IMG/VR virus record: IMGVR_UViG_3300043137_000155
Location: 1-37,615 of that record
Direction: 5' to 3' (one strand)
Length of the DNA: 37,615 bases
From: a virus
A model generated the notes under the pieces. That model was not told the DNA's origin. It saw only the letters and a list, made by a program, of their open reading frames with translations, and made no database searches. Made by a program: the position numbers and the translations under genes. Below are positions 16,160-23,337 of this stretch, piece after piece; position 1 is the stretch's first letter, and every line of letters begins with the position of its first letter.

Positions 16160-17010
16160 AAGGCGTATCCTCCGCGAGAAAGGACAGATTGCGAATCCTC
16201 AAACGGAGTGATTCGACGACCTTTGCCTTCGTTGGAATCACGAGACTTCACGGGTGGTGCTGCTGCCTTCAGGAAGTATTGGTGAAGCTCGGTAGCCCTG
16301 CCGCTACTGCCGGCGGTATCGGAGGCGATGTAAGACGCAAGCAAATAGCTGAATGCAGTCACGAAGTCGGCTGGGTATTTCGTGATGTCGGTGATGCGCT
16401 GAATGTATTTAAGGTTGATCGTTTCGTCATCGCAAAGGATCACTCCTTTTTCGAGCAGGAAGTCTGAGCCATCATCCTCATTCTGTCCACCGTCGGCATT
16501 GATTGAGATAGGACGCAAGCAGTCGGTCGGCGGTGTGTGCTGGAAGTCGTAAGCGAACTGAGGGATGCCAACGGCTTTGCCTGTGTCGTTGGTGTAAGTG
16601 CCAGCAAAGATTGAGCCGTCGAGCGTGTAGTTGTTGGCATCAATGCGTGTGATATACCACTGACCATTGGCAACGGTTACGCCGACAACGTCCTTAATGT
16701 AAACACGATCACCAGTGACGTAGCCATGACTCGTGAACGTGATTTTGATTAGACCACCTTGATTGGTAACTGCTGCGCCGGCGAGAGTTTGATAGGTGAT
16801 CGTCTGCCGCTTGCGATTAGTGGCAAAATTCCATGGGTGCATTCGCAGCGTCTCATCAAGTGCGGTGTAAACAGGCGTTCCAGCTTCGGGATTCCACCAC
16901 TTACGGATGCTCGCAGCTTGCTGAGTGCTGTCTGTTGATAGTGCTGCCAATGCTCGTCCACCAAGGTGGGCAATTGCCAGATTTGCGATCTCGGTTGCTG
17001 TTGCTGCCAT
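16156..17010 (-). CDS. Tail tubular protein A-like adaptor (T7 gp11 position)
   Basis: This 284-residue protein opens with a helical part (MAATATEIANLAIAHLGGRA, then IRKWWNPEAGTPVYTALDET and MHPWNFATNRKRQTI), the signature of gp11-type adaptors that join the portal to the nozzle. A beta module is inserted at residues 80-150 (ITFTSHGYVTGDRVYI, GTYTNDTGKA). Helices follow (PTDCLRPISIN; YPADFVTAFSYLLASYIA), which usually pack on the portal ring. I chose the ATG at 17010 over the in-frame GTG at 17028, because the longer form would begin within the U-tract side of a terminator. It ends by ATGA overlap with the nozzle gene. No SD is visible. Confidence 0.8.
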   Translation of the reverse strand: MAATATEIANLAIAHLGGRALAALSTDSTQQAASIRKWWNPEAGTPVYTALDETLRMHPWNFATNRKRQTITYQTLAGAAVTNQGGLIKITFTSHGYVTGDRVYIKDVVGVTVANGQWYITRIDANNYTLDGSIFAGTYTNDTGKAVGIPQFAYDFQHTPPTDCLRPISINADGGQNEDDGSDFLLEKGVILCDDETINLKYIQRITDITKYPADFVTAFSYLLASYIASDTAGSSGRATELHQYFLKAAAPPVKSRDSNEGKGRRITPFEDSQSVLSRGGYAL

Positions 17011-17028
17011 AGTAGTGGGATAATACAC

Positions 17029-17062
17029 AAAAAGCGGAGAAGTGCAACAGCACCGCTCCGCT
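17029..17062 (-). terminator. Rho-independent terminator after small structural genes
   Basis: On the minus strand AGCGGAG pairs with CTCCGCT (7 bp). Inside it GTGC pairs with GCAC around a TGTT loop, with a 2x2 mismatch between the two stems. A run of five T follows. It lies just past the stop at 17080 and before the gp11-like gene. Confidence 0.85.
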
Positions 17063-17079
17063 CTTTGGTTAGTTTAGGA

Positions 17080-17550
17080 TTAACCTAGAGTGTAGGTGAT
17101 CGTCCAGAGCTGCGTGTGGGAAGCTGCAGTACCAGTTAAAGTTCCCCAAGTTACATAAACCCAAGCAGGCGCTGTTAGTGTCACTGGAGCTGTATTAGCG
17201 GTTCCAGGGAATCCGTGAAACTGTTTAGCTCCAGCAGCGTTTCCAAGTGCAATATTATCTGCATAGGCAGCAGCCGCGCCAGTTCCGTCATCGTAGATGT
17301 AACCTACATCTCCAGTCAATGCGGTGGCCGCAGCAATGCCGTGATCAACAGAGCAACTGTTTGCAATTACTCGCGCACCTTTTGGAAGGCGGACAAGGTA
17401 AAGAGGATCGGCAAGGGCGGCGGTGTAAGCTGTGCGAGTTACCTGCACAGTATGAACATTGCCACCGTTAAGTGGCAGTGTTGGACGTTCGGAGCCGTCA
17501 GAAAGAGCGGCAAGTTGGTCAGTTGCGAATGTGGTGTATACGTTAGCCAT
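17080..17550 (-). CDS. Putative capsid decoration / head protein
   Basis: This 156-residue protein is rich in A, T, G and V, with alternating strands and little charge (YLVRLPKGARVIANSCSVDH, DVGYIYDDGTGAA, PAWVYVTWGTLTG). It has one cysteine and no signal or TM segment. It lies two genes downstream of the major capsid protein, before a terminator and the tail adaptor gene, the place where podoviruses often encode head decoration or fibre proteins. No family is recognised with certainty, so the role comes from position and composition. No SD is seen before the ATG. Confidence 0.6.
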   Translation of the reverse strand: MANVYTTFATDQLAALSDGSERPTLPLNGGNVHTVQVTRTAYTAALADPLYLVRLPKGARVIANSCSVDHGIAAATALTGDVGYIYDDGTGAAAAYADNIALGNAAGAKQFHGFPGTANTAPVTLTAPAWVYVTWGTLTGTAASHTQLWTITYTLG

Positions 17551-17586
17551 AAGGGTATTTTATTGAGTGTTGAGCTTTAGTGAGGT

Positions 17587-17817
17587 TTAGATTGCTGGGA
17601 GCGGGTAAGTTTTATTAGTGAGTGCGTTAATTGCAGTAACCACATCAGTGACTGGTGTAGTTGATGCGACGGAAATCTGCCGAATGAAGCGGCGAAGAGC
17701 GACAACGTTAGTATCGTCAATCACAAGGTCATCATCCGTCTCAGTCTCCAGAGTTGTATTCTGCATTGTGTTGCGACCAGGAGTAATCCTGACTTGGTAT
17801 GTAATGCGTTCAGCCAT
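17587..17817 (-). CDS. Small putative structural protein
   Basis: This 76-residue protein starts MAERITYQVRITPGRNTMQN. It has an acidic DDDLVIDD segment in the middle and a C-terminal half with VVALRRFIRQISVAS. It is not recognised. It lies 51 nt past the capsid stop, beyond the capsid terminator, and 36 nt before the next gene, so it is probably transcribed by read-through. The leading strand-forming residues resemble small head-associated proteins, but nothing proves it. Confidence 0.5.
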   Translation of the reverse strand: MAERITYQVRITPGRNTMQNTTLETETDDDLVIDDTNVVALRRFIRQISVASTTPVTDVVTAINALTNKTYPLPAI

Positions 17818-17833
17818 ATTGGTAGATTTAGAA

Positions 17834-17857
17834 AGAGGCGGTTTTTACACCGCCTCT
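17834..17857 (-). terminator. Terminator directly after the capsid gene
   Basis: On the minus strand AGAGGCGGT and ACCGCCTCT form a perfect 9-bp stem with a GTAAAA loop, followed by TTCTAAAT. It starts 12 nt past the capsid stop codon. The downstream U-run is short, so partial read-through to the next two genes is likely. The stem is palindromic and could also act on the other strand, where no gene is seen. Confidence 0.85.
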
Positions 17858-17868
17858 CTCAGTTCAGA

Positions 17869-18768
17869 TTAGGGAGTTTCGTCAGCGTAGATACGAACCA
17901 CTTTTTCGTTCTCAGTGCGAACTGCACCGAGCATCATTGTGGAACGGATCTGAAGGGCGTGGCGGCGGGTAGGCAGAATGTCCATCTGCACCTTGCGGTC
18001 GGACATTGCGAACTTGATTGCACTCTTGTGAAAGGCAAACACGGAGCGGATGTCAGCGACCGAGGAAACGGTGCCGATTGGCAAGCGCTGCGAGGACAAA
18101 AACTTGAAACCGAGGAAGGTGTCAAGTTGACCAGACACAAGAGCTTTGACGCTGCTGTAGTCTTCGCTGGTCACTTCCGTAGTGCGGAGGAGATCTTGAA
18201 TCTGTTGAGCGCCACAAACGATCATGCGATCAGAGTTTGGAACTTCAGCCAGATCCATCAGGTATTTAGCCCGACGAAGTTTGCCAATGGTAAGACCGCT
18301 TTGTGCGCTTGTGCCGTTTTCCACATAGCTTGATGCAATGGAATAGCTAGCGTTAAACGAATCAGATGTCGTGCCGTCTTCACCGATAAAGCGAGTAGCG
18401 TCAAAGGCGGAGATGATTACGTCATCGATTGCACGGTTGAATGCCATCGCATGGGATTGAACTTCGTCGCTCGTTGGAAGAACGATAGAACCGAGGAAGT
18501 GCTTGTCGAACTCGTCGAACACGGTGACCTTTTCCTTCGGACGCTGGGTAAGCCAGTATTTGCTACCATCGAACTCACCGTCTGGAGTGTCACCTTTACG
18601 GGTGAGAACGTCCTGAGCTTCGGAGTCGTTGATAAGGTTGAAGGATTTCTTTTTGCCTGTGAAGTCGGCGCGGGTGACCGATGCAAGCAGACGGGAATCC
18701 ATCTGTTGGAGTGCCTGAGAGAATGAGCGTTCAAACTCAATTGGGTAGAATGTATCAATGGTAGCCAT
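17869..18768 (-). CDS. Major capsid protein
   Basis: This 299-residue protein matches the Phage_capsid_2-like pattern of HK97-fold coat proteins. It has an N-terminal helix with FERSFSQALQQMDSRL, a segment DFTGKKKSFNLINDSE, then LTRKGDTPDGEFDGSKYWLT and REDs of the spine-helix type (HAMAFNRAIDDVIISAFDAT). The P-domain contains MDLAEVPNSDRMIVCGA and QLDTFLGFKFLSSQRLPIG. It ends with IRSTMMLGAVRTENEKVVRI. It would assemble the icosahedral head together with the scaffold encoded just upstream. It is the only late gene with a private promoter, a long leader and a strong terminator, consistent with very high expression. No canonical SD precedes its ATG. Confidence 0.88.
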   Translation of the reverse strand: MATIDTFYPIEFERSFSQALQQMDSRLLASVTRADFTGKKKSFNLINDSEAQDVLTRKGDTPDGEFDGSKYWLTQRPKEKVTVFDEFDKHFLGSIVLPTSDEVQSHAMAFNRAIDDVIISAFDATRFIGEDGTTSDSFNASYSIASSYVENGTSAQSGLTIGKLRRAKYLMDLAEVPNSDRMIVCGAQQIQDLLRTTEVTSEDYSSVKALVSGQLDTFLGFKFLSSQRLPIGTVSSVADIRSVFAFHKSAIKFAMSDRKVQMDILPTRRHALQIRSTMMLGAVRTENEKVVRIYADETP

Positions 18769-18915
18769 AATTGTGGTGAAATGAGGTAAGGTTGGATGAC
18801 CTGCTCAGAGTGAACAGTGTCGGAAGTTGCTTGCTTCCAGTGCTCCTTGGTTGCCTTCAGTGAAGACCTCGTAGACCGGCTACCAGCTTGTCTATTGCTA
18901 GGGCTGATGGCGAAT

Positions 18916-18941
18916 ATTCTCATAAATGATAACCAATGCAA
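18916..18941 (-). repeat. 26-nt conserved block, copy 1 (capsid promoter region)
   Basis: Read on the minus strand: TTG, three free bases, TG, one free base, TTATCA, three free bases, ATGAGAAT. The same positions agree at 22625-22650 before the portal operon (19 of 26 identical). It overlaps the -10 of the capsid promoter, so it may be a phage-specific promoter or a regulator site. Confidence 0.6.
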
Positions 18942-18954
18942 GAACTTTTCTCAA
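18926..18954 (-). promoter_or_regulatory. sigma70-like promoter for the capsid gene
   Basis: On the minus strand a -35 box TTGAGA (18949-18954) and a -10 box TATCAT (18926-18931) are separated by exactly 17 nt. It lies downstream of the scaffold terminator and about 160 nt upstream of the capsid ATG. Four of six -35 and five of six -10 bases match consensus. Confidence 0.6.
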
Positions 18955-18962
18955 TTTTGATA

Positions 18963-18977
18963 ATCGTGACTCACGAT
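18963..18977. promoter_or_regulatory. Operator-like palindrome upstream of the capsid promoter
   Basis: ATCGTGA-C-TCACGAT is a perfect 7-bp inverted repeat around one base. Its edge lies 8 nt upstream of the -35 box. A TCGTGA half-site repeats near 18991. The position suits an activator or a repressor. The HTH proteins at 23025 and 30122 are candidate binders. Confidence 0.5.
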
Positions 18978-19019
18978 AAATGGCTGATTTTCGTGAGCTA
19001 GCCTAGTTTACTGAGCAGT

Positions 19020-19052
19020 AAAAAGGGCCAGGCCCATTAAGACCTGACCCTT
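19020..19052 (-). terminator. Rho-independent terminator after the scaffold gene
   Basis: On the minus strand AAGGGTCAGG pairs with CCTGGCCCTT over 10 positions (one U-G wobble in RNA) around a 10-nt loop, and a run of T follows. It lies about 60 nt past the scaffold stop and separates the portal-scaffold operon from the capsid gene. Confidence 0.88.
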
Positions 19053-19114
19053 GCTCATGTTGAGGACACTTGAGCTAGTGCAGAAACGCCGACACAACTC
19101 GGCACCTCAAATTT

Positions 19115-19939
19115 CTAGGAAGTAGCGGCAGCAAACAATCTCTGAAGCTGGGTTAATGCAGCTTCTTGTTTCTCGGCACCGTTCTTGCCCTGGTAGTCGT
19201 CGCCTTTGCGAATGCGTTCGGCTTGCTCTTGATAAGTAGCGGTAGCATTGTCACTGCTAATCAAGCCGGTATCTTCACGCAGAAACTTATCAATCGCCAA
19301 TGAGGCGCGGATAAATTCAGGATCGTTTGCGAGCTTGCTACTCTTGATGTCAATGCCGACCGCTAGCGCACCACGAGCCGCGCGTTGCCAGTTGTTTGGC
19401 GCATCTACGCCCCACTCTGTGTTCATACTGTCGATCACGCCTTGAATCTGCTGCGCTTCCATTTCGGCCGACTTGGCAATCATGCCGCCTAGGTTCTCAT
19501 TGCTGACATCAATCAGCTTATGCAGAGCCTCTGGTGGAATGCCATACTCTGCCGCGATTGTCGCCGCTTTAGTAGCAGCATCAGAGTTCCAGACCATGCC
19601 TTCTGGCAAGTTGTCTGGTGCCTGAAGCCCGTAGTCTTCTGGCTTCTCAGGAGCGCCGGTGATTTTCCGCACCTCAGCTCGGTAAGCGGCGATCTGTTCT
19701 GGCGTTGCCTTCTCGCCAGGAATCTTAATCTCGCGCTTTTCGGAAAATGCCTTCTCAAGCGACTGATAAGATGCGCCGAGTTGATCGACCTTCGGCTCGC
19801 CTTTGGCTTCATCCCAGAACTTGGCTGGAATGTAATCAGGACGAGTGACCGCTGATGGCGCAATGTCTGGCGTTGCCGGCGTTGGTGTGATCTGCGTGTT
19901 GAGCGCAGTCGTTTCTGTGGATTGTGTTGTTGTTTCCAT
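19115..19939 (-). CDS. Scaffolding / capsid assembly protein
   Basis: This 274-residue acidic, helical protein has a Thr/Pro-rich disordered start (about residues 1-35), then PDYIPAKFWDEAKGEPKVDQ, LGASYQSLEKAFSE, and a KITGAPEKPEDYGLQAPDNL motif. These are the hallmark segments of scaffolds in podoviruses with this type of portal and coat. The C-terminal helix is short and ends in LQRLFAAATS. I chose the ATG at 19939, 5 nt past the upstream stop, over the frame start 30 nt upstream inside that gene. It lies between portal and coat, as expected, and is the last gene before a terminator. Confidence 0.82.
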   Translation of the reverse strand: METTTQSTETTALNTQITPTPATPDIAPSAVTRPDYIPAKFWDEAKGEPKVDQLGASYQSLEKAFSEKREIKIPGEKATPEQIAAYRAEVRKITGAPEKPEDYGLQAPDNLPEGMVWNSDAATKAATIAAEYGIPPEALHKLIDVSNENLGGMIAKSAEMEAQQIQGVIDSMNTEWGVDAPNNWQRAARGALAVGIDIKSSKLANDPEFIRASLAIDKFLREDTGLISSDNATATYQEQAERIRKGDDYQGKNGAEKQEAALTQLQRLFAAATS

Positions 19940-19944
19940 GATGT

Positions 19945-20316
19945 TTATTTGACGTTGATTGCTTTCCAATGATTGAATTCACTTGGCCCGTAGGTATTCA
20001 CGAATCGCATCTGGAATTGCTGTGGATTTTCCCAGTAGTTACCGAATGCGCTGGTGTCCCAACGTGATGGAGGCGGCGGCAGTTGAACTGACAAGGATTC
20101 CTTGACGGTTGGTTCTTCGACTGCTGGTTCTTCGGCTGGTTCCTCTTGTAGGGATCCAGTAATAACCACCTTTAGGTTTGGATTATCTGCGGCATCTCGG
20201 ATTTGCCCGATGATTCTGCCGCTGATTTTTTCGGATGCGTAGATGCCATCGTCGAGGATGCGACCGATAAGCTCGCCATCTCGAAACACTTCGTTGTTTT
20301 CTGTGATGTTGATCAT
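19945..20316 (-). CDS. Small conserved phage protein of the portal operon
   Basis: This 123-residue protein starts by ATGA overlap at 20316, and a longer frame would lie inside the upstream gene. Residues 1-55 form a beta-type repeat (EVFRDGELIGRILDDGIYAS, then ISGRIIGQI). An acidic, proline-rich low-complexity stretch follows (EEPAEEPAVEEPTVKE, then PPPPSRW), and the end is an aromatic segment with FGNYWENPQQFQMRF. It is not recognised by name. Its place between portal and scaffold suggests a head-assembly accessory role. Confidence 0.6.
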   Translation of the reverse strand: MINITENNEVFRDGELIGRILDDGIYASEKISGRIIGQIRDAADNPNLKVVITGSLQEEPAEEPAVEEPTVKESLSVQLPPPPSRWDTSAFGNYWENPQQFQMRFVNTYGPSEFNHWKAINVK

Positions 20317-20600
20317 AGTTGTTCTGTTGGTTTCTCTGGTTTCTCGTCGTAACGGGAAAGGTATGTGTCGAGTAGCCATCTGACGTGCGCTTTGCTGCCA
20401 TCAGATAACCCTGCCTTGATTGCATCGGTGCCGCTTGATTGGGTGAATACGGTAGCGAACACGCCTCCGCACGTTTGGTTCATCCACCTGAACACAAGTT
20501 GGAAATCTTCGTTGTTAAACAGGCGAAGAACCGCACCAATCAGCGATGGTTTCTCGTCTTCTCGCAGTGGAGCCAGCAGTTGTGTTATAGGTGCTTCCAT
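20313..20600 (-). CDS. Small helical protein downstream of portal
   Basis: This 95-residue protein has LIGAVLRLFNNEDFQLVFRW, then VFATVFTQSSGTDAIKAGLS and AHVRWLLDTYLSRYDEK. It is predicted to be helical and soluble, with one cysteine. It starts 10 nt past the portal stop and ends by ATGA overlap with the next gene, so the three are translated together. Similar small proteins beside the portal occur in other podoviruses, but I cannot give it a function. Confidence 0.6.
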   Translation of the reverse strand: MEAPITQLLAPLREDEKPSLIGAVLRLFNNEDFQLVFRWMNQTCGGVFATVFTQSSGTDAIKAGLSDGSKAHVRWLLDTYLSRYDEKPEKPTEQL

Positions 20601-20610
20601 TTGGTTTTGA

Positions 20611-22305
20611 TCACATCATTGATTGGGCAACCTCTTTGGCTTTATCGACTCCGCCAATGTCCTTCACGGCACCGGCTACCTGTTGCGCCATCATCATCTG
20701 CTGCTGCATTTGCTGCGCCTGAGCGCGACCTTGACGAATCGCATCGACTTCTTCTTGTGGGCGAAGGAATGACGGATCGACACCGGCAAGTCTTGAGCTT
20801 TCACGGATGAACCAGGATGGATTGACTTCATCAACGACTTCAGGGAATACCTGCGCCAGTGATGCGATCTTCTGAACCATTGTGTCAGCAGCACGCAGAG
20901 ACAGACCACGCAGCGCCAATGCTAATCGATTAGTCATCGTGATGACTGGATTGGGAACCTGCACGAGGTTTGGCCCGATCTGCTGAACCGCTTCACTCGG
21001 TGGAGGCGGAAGCATGCCATTCTCGGCCCACGATTCAAACAGGCGAATCATCATCGGCTGGATCGTGTCAGTGGTATCGCGATCAAATGCAGGACTGATA
21101 GCGTCGAGCTTCTCACCTGCTAGTTGGCCAGCTTCAAATGCAGTCATCTCGCGATTGTTCGCGGCGTTCATTGAAAACATCTGGAACATGTCGAGATGGC
21201 ACCGGCGGCGGATCATCTCTTGGCGCATCTTGACACGCTCCAATGCCATTGACCAGTCGCCACTGACGTTCAAAGGATAGATGGAATCGGGATTTAGACC
21301 TGCGCCGTAGTAGTTCATCGCACGAGCAGATGTCTTCAGCGTGCCTTCAAACGTGTCTGGCACCATCATCGGTGGAAACACGGTCTTCTCGGCGTAAACA
21401 TCCATCATCTTCTGCATGAAGTTAAGCTGCCGTGATTCAGGAAGGATTGAAAAGCCTGGCCCGTAGCCCCACATATCGCTAACGTCGAGCGCATCCCATT
21501 TCAGGAAACGTCCAACATGGAATGGGAACGAGTCGAAACCGCTTTCTTGAACGATCTTCTGGCTTTGCTTCTCGACGTATGCAGAGACAAATGCCTTCTT
21601 TTTGCCTGCTGCCATTCCCATGTCGTTGCCACGCTCACTAACAGGTCGAGGCTCAACGATGTGAATGAACGTAAACTTCTTGTCTGCGTTATTGTCTAGC
21701 GCCTCTTTAACTACCACTGGCAATTCATCCCTGCCAAACTTACCTTCAGCCTGTCGAGCAGTCAGCTCAAACTCACGCATGACGCAATTTGCCGCGCCAT
21801 TGTGATCGGTGTCGAACACATACGAACCGATCTTGATTTTCTCAAATCGGGTCTGGTTGTCTGGCGTTACTTGCGAGAATAAACATGACGTTCCGAATCC
21901 CCAAAGATCGAATAGAGATTCGTGCCTTTCGGCGTAGAAGTTACTGTTGGCGATGTATTCCGACGAGAGCATTGAACACTCGCGAAGCCAGTTCTTGACC
22001 GCATCATTGTTGCGAAACTTAAGGATAGGCGTGAACTCCATCCACGGCTGGGTCTTGTCGGTAGTCCATGCCATATAGCCAGCAACCGCACGTTCAATGG
22101 CATCCATGCCGGTGATGTCGTAGAGGCGAGCGTCACGCTGATTTGCCGGCGTGTAATCCTTTTGAGTGATTCCAGCTTTGCGCGTGAAGATATGCTCCGC
22201 GATCTCTTGCCAGGCTGTGTCCCAAATAGCACGAGCGTCTCTAAGCGTGTTGTAACGCTTAAGCCATCCAGCAGTGCGGTCGTTGCCTTCGGTGTATTCG
22301 CTCAT
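20611..22305 (-). CDS. Portal (head-to-tail connector) protein
   Basis: This 564-residue protein fits the Head-tail_con family (PF12236). Its N-terminus has WLKRYNTLRDARAIWDTAWQ and AEHIFTRKAG. The body has AWTTDKTQPWMEF, FNASNFYAE-like SNFYAERHESLFDLWGFGTS, and VGRFLKWDALDVSDMWGYGP followed by ESRQLNFMQKMMD. An ARAMNYYGAGLNPDSIYPLN segment and the helix MRQEMIRRRCHLDMFQMFSM also fit. The C-terminus is Gln/Met-rich (QQMQQQMMMAQQV), as often in the portal barrel. Twelve copies would form the ring at one capsid vertex that docks terminase and later the tail adaptor. It starts by ATGA overlap with the small proline-rich gene upstream. Confidence 0.9.
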   Translation of the reverse strand: MSEYTEGNDRTAGWLKRYNTLRDARAIWDTAWQEIAEHIFTRKAGITQKDYTPANQRDARLYDITGMDAIERAVAGYMAWTTDKTQPWMEFTPILKFRNNDAVKNWLRECSMLSSEYIANSNFYAERHESLFDLWGFGTSCLFSQVTPDNQTRFEKIKIGSYVFDTDHNGAANCVMREFELTARQAEGKFGRDELPVVVKEALDNNADKKFTFIHIVEPRPVSERGNDMGMAAGKKKAFVSAYVEKQSQKIVQESGFDSFPFHVGRFLKWDALDVSDMWGYGPGFSILPESRQLNFMQKMMDVYAEKTVFPPMMVPDTFEGTLKTSARAMNYYGAGLNPDSIYPLNVSGDWSMALERVKMRQEMIRRRCHLDMFQMFSMNAANNREMTAFEAGQLAGEKLDAISPAFDRDTTDTIQPMMIRLFESWAENGMLPPPPSEAVQQIGPNLVQVPNPVITMTNRLALALRGLSLRAADTMVQKIASLAQVFPEVVDEVNPSWFIRESSRLAGVDPSFLRPQEEVDAIRQGRAQAQQMQQQMMMAQQVAGAVKDIGGVDKAKEVAQSMM

Positions 22306-22607
22306 TGCGCGGTTTCTTGTGTGGCTGCACTGATTTTACCTCTAACCTTATCCATTGCTGTTAGCATTGGCGGCCTTGGCTTAGCGTAGGCTTGAATCGG
22401 CGCGGACATTTTAGGAGTAGCCATAGGCCCAGTGCCTGCACCAAGTGAAGTCTGAGCACCAAGCATGGCACTCTGCGGTGTAATGGTAGAGCGCAACCCT
22501 TGGCGACGACCTGCTGCCATCAGAGCCTGTTCACCTTGAGCCATGTCGGCGCGAACTGGTGCCGGTGGCGGCGGCGGCATTTTGGGTTCTTTTGCTTTAC
22601 CACCCAC
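22302..22607 (-). CDS. Small proline-rich protein preceding the portal
   Basis: This 101-residue protein starts with GTG at 22607. The start is decided by a full SD, AAAGGAGG, 5 nt before it, the strongest in the window. The sequence opens with lysine and a polyproline run (KAKEPKMPPPPPAPVRADM), then ALMAAGRRQGLRSTI, and it appears largely disordered. Such proteins are often found directly before the portal gene in related podoviruses, but their role is unknown. It overlaps the portal by ATGA, so its strong SD probably also drives portal translation. Confidence 0.7.
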   Translation of the reverse strand: MGGKAKEPKMPPPPPAPVRADMAQGEQALMAAGRRQGLRSTITPQSAMLGAQTSLGAGTGPMATPKMSAPIQAYAKPRPPMLTAMDKVRGKISAATQETAQ

Positions 22608-22624
22608 AGGTTCCTCCTTTGTGA

Positions 22625-22650
22625 ATTCTCATTTCTGATAATCATATCAA
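22625..22650 (-). repeat. 26-nt conserved block, copy 2 (portal operon)
   Basis: This is the same pattern as at 18916-18941: TTG, TG, TTATCA and ATGAGAAT at identical spacing. It lies 18 nt upstream of the GTG of the first portal-operon gene, in a 62-nt gap. If it is a promoter, the leader is very short. A conventional -35 is not clear here (TTGCGC lies 20 nt before TATCAG), which favours a phage-specific element. Confidence 0.55.
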
Positions 22651-22669
22651 ATCTGAGAAAGCGCAAGGA

Positions 22670-22996
22670 TTACTTTTTGCGGTAGATTCGGCGCAGTCTT
22701 TGGTAGTCAATCCAGTGGATTTCTCCGTTATGCTCTCGACAGAATCCCAGCCATTGACGTGTCTCTTTGCGTGGGTCGATATCCAGAAACTCTGATATAT
22801 TGCCTACGGCAAGCGTGATAAAAATCGCTTCTTGCTGGCAATTCTCACCAAACTCGCGCACGGCATCAACGGCCAAGATGAAACAGTCTGGCGAGCTGTA
22901 GACGTAGCTTGAGTCATCTAAGTGCTCTAACAGAGTCCGAGTGAAATCCATGCCTAGCTCGGCGGCCAAGAGTGCTGCTTGTTTTTGCGGTGTCAT
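22670..22996 (-). CDS. Hypothetical protein upstream of the portal operon
   Basis: This 108-residue protein starts MTPQKQAALLAAELGMDFTR and includes SSYVYSSPDCFILAVDAVRE and REHNGEIHWIDYQRLRRIYR. It has a helical N-terminus, two or three cysteines and a basic end. It is not recognised. It lies between the HTH gene and the shared 26-nt block, making it the last gene of the terminase transcript. It could be a packaging or regulatory accessory protein, but nothing shows this directly. Confidence 0.55.
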   Translation of the reverse strand: MTPQKQAALLAAELGMDFTRTLLEHLDDSSYVYSSPDCFILAVDAVREFGENCQQEAIFITLAVGNISEFLDIDPRKETRQWLGFCREHNGEIHWIDYQRLRRIYRKK

Positions 22997-23024
22997 CGTG
23001 GTAAACTGTGTATAATTGCGAGCT

Positions 23025-23330
23025 TCAATTGCACTTGCGAGTTTGAGCCGGCTTGCCGTTGGTCACCCGATAGACTCGCACAGCAGTCACCGAGCACTTT
23101 AAGATTCGGGCAAGATCGTGATTATTGTAAGTCATCCAAGCTCTATCGCCAATCTGCGGCAGTTTTGCTTTGAGCACAGAGCGTTTAGCTTTGTCAGGCG
23201 CTCGCGGTAATCCTCTTGCCCGTCGAGCAGTCCGCACTGTCTTGTCGCAGCATCCTAATTGCATGGCAATTGCTTCGTTGGTCTGATCCCAATTAGTTAT
23301 GCCGCTGAAGTCGATTTTGTTGTGTTTCAT
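23025..23330 (-). CDS. Putative DNA-binding protein with two HTH motifs
   Basis: This 101-residue basic protein has two candidate helix-turn-helix units: residues 18-40 (NEAIAMQLGCCDKTVRTARR) and 68-92 (NNHDLARILKCSVTAVRVYR). Each shows the small residue-turn-recognition helix pattern. I chose the ATG at 23330; the longer frame would need a TTG inside the small membrane gene upstream. It lies between the terminase genes and the portal operon, directly upstream of the first shared 26-nt block, so it is a reasonable candidate for a late-gene regulator. A packaging-site recognition role is an alternative. Confidence 0.6.
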   Translation of the reverse strand: MKHNKIDFSGITNWDQTNEAIAMQLGCCDKTVRTARRARGLPRAPDKAKRSVLKAKLPQIGDRAWMTYNNHDLARILKCSVTAVRVYRVTNGKPAQTRKCN

Positions 23331-23337
23331 GATGAGG

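Larger units (their letters stand above)
18769..19015 (-). promoter_or_regulatory. Long untranslated leader and promoter region of the capsid gene
   Basis: About 250 nt between the scaffold terminator and the capsid ATG holds no gene. It contains a sigma70-like promoter, a palindrome and a shared 26-nt block (listed separately). Between the promoter and the ATG lies a leader of roughly 150 nt. It includes a hairpin (GGAAG-CAAGCAA-CTTCC, 18821-18837) and an AAGGAG string that is about 70 nt from the ATG, too far to be its SD. A folded leader controlling mRNA stability or ribosome loading is possible. Confidence 0.55.
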
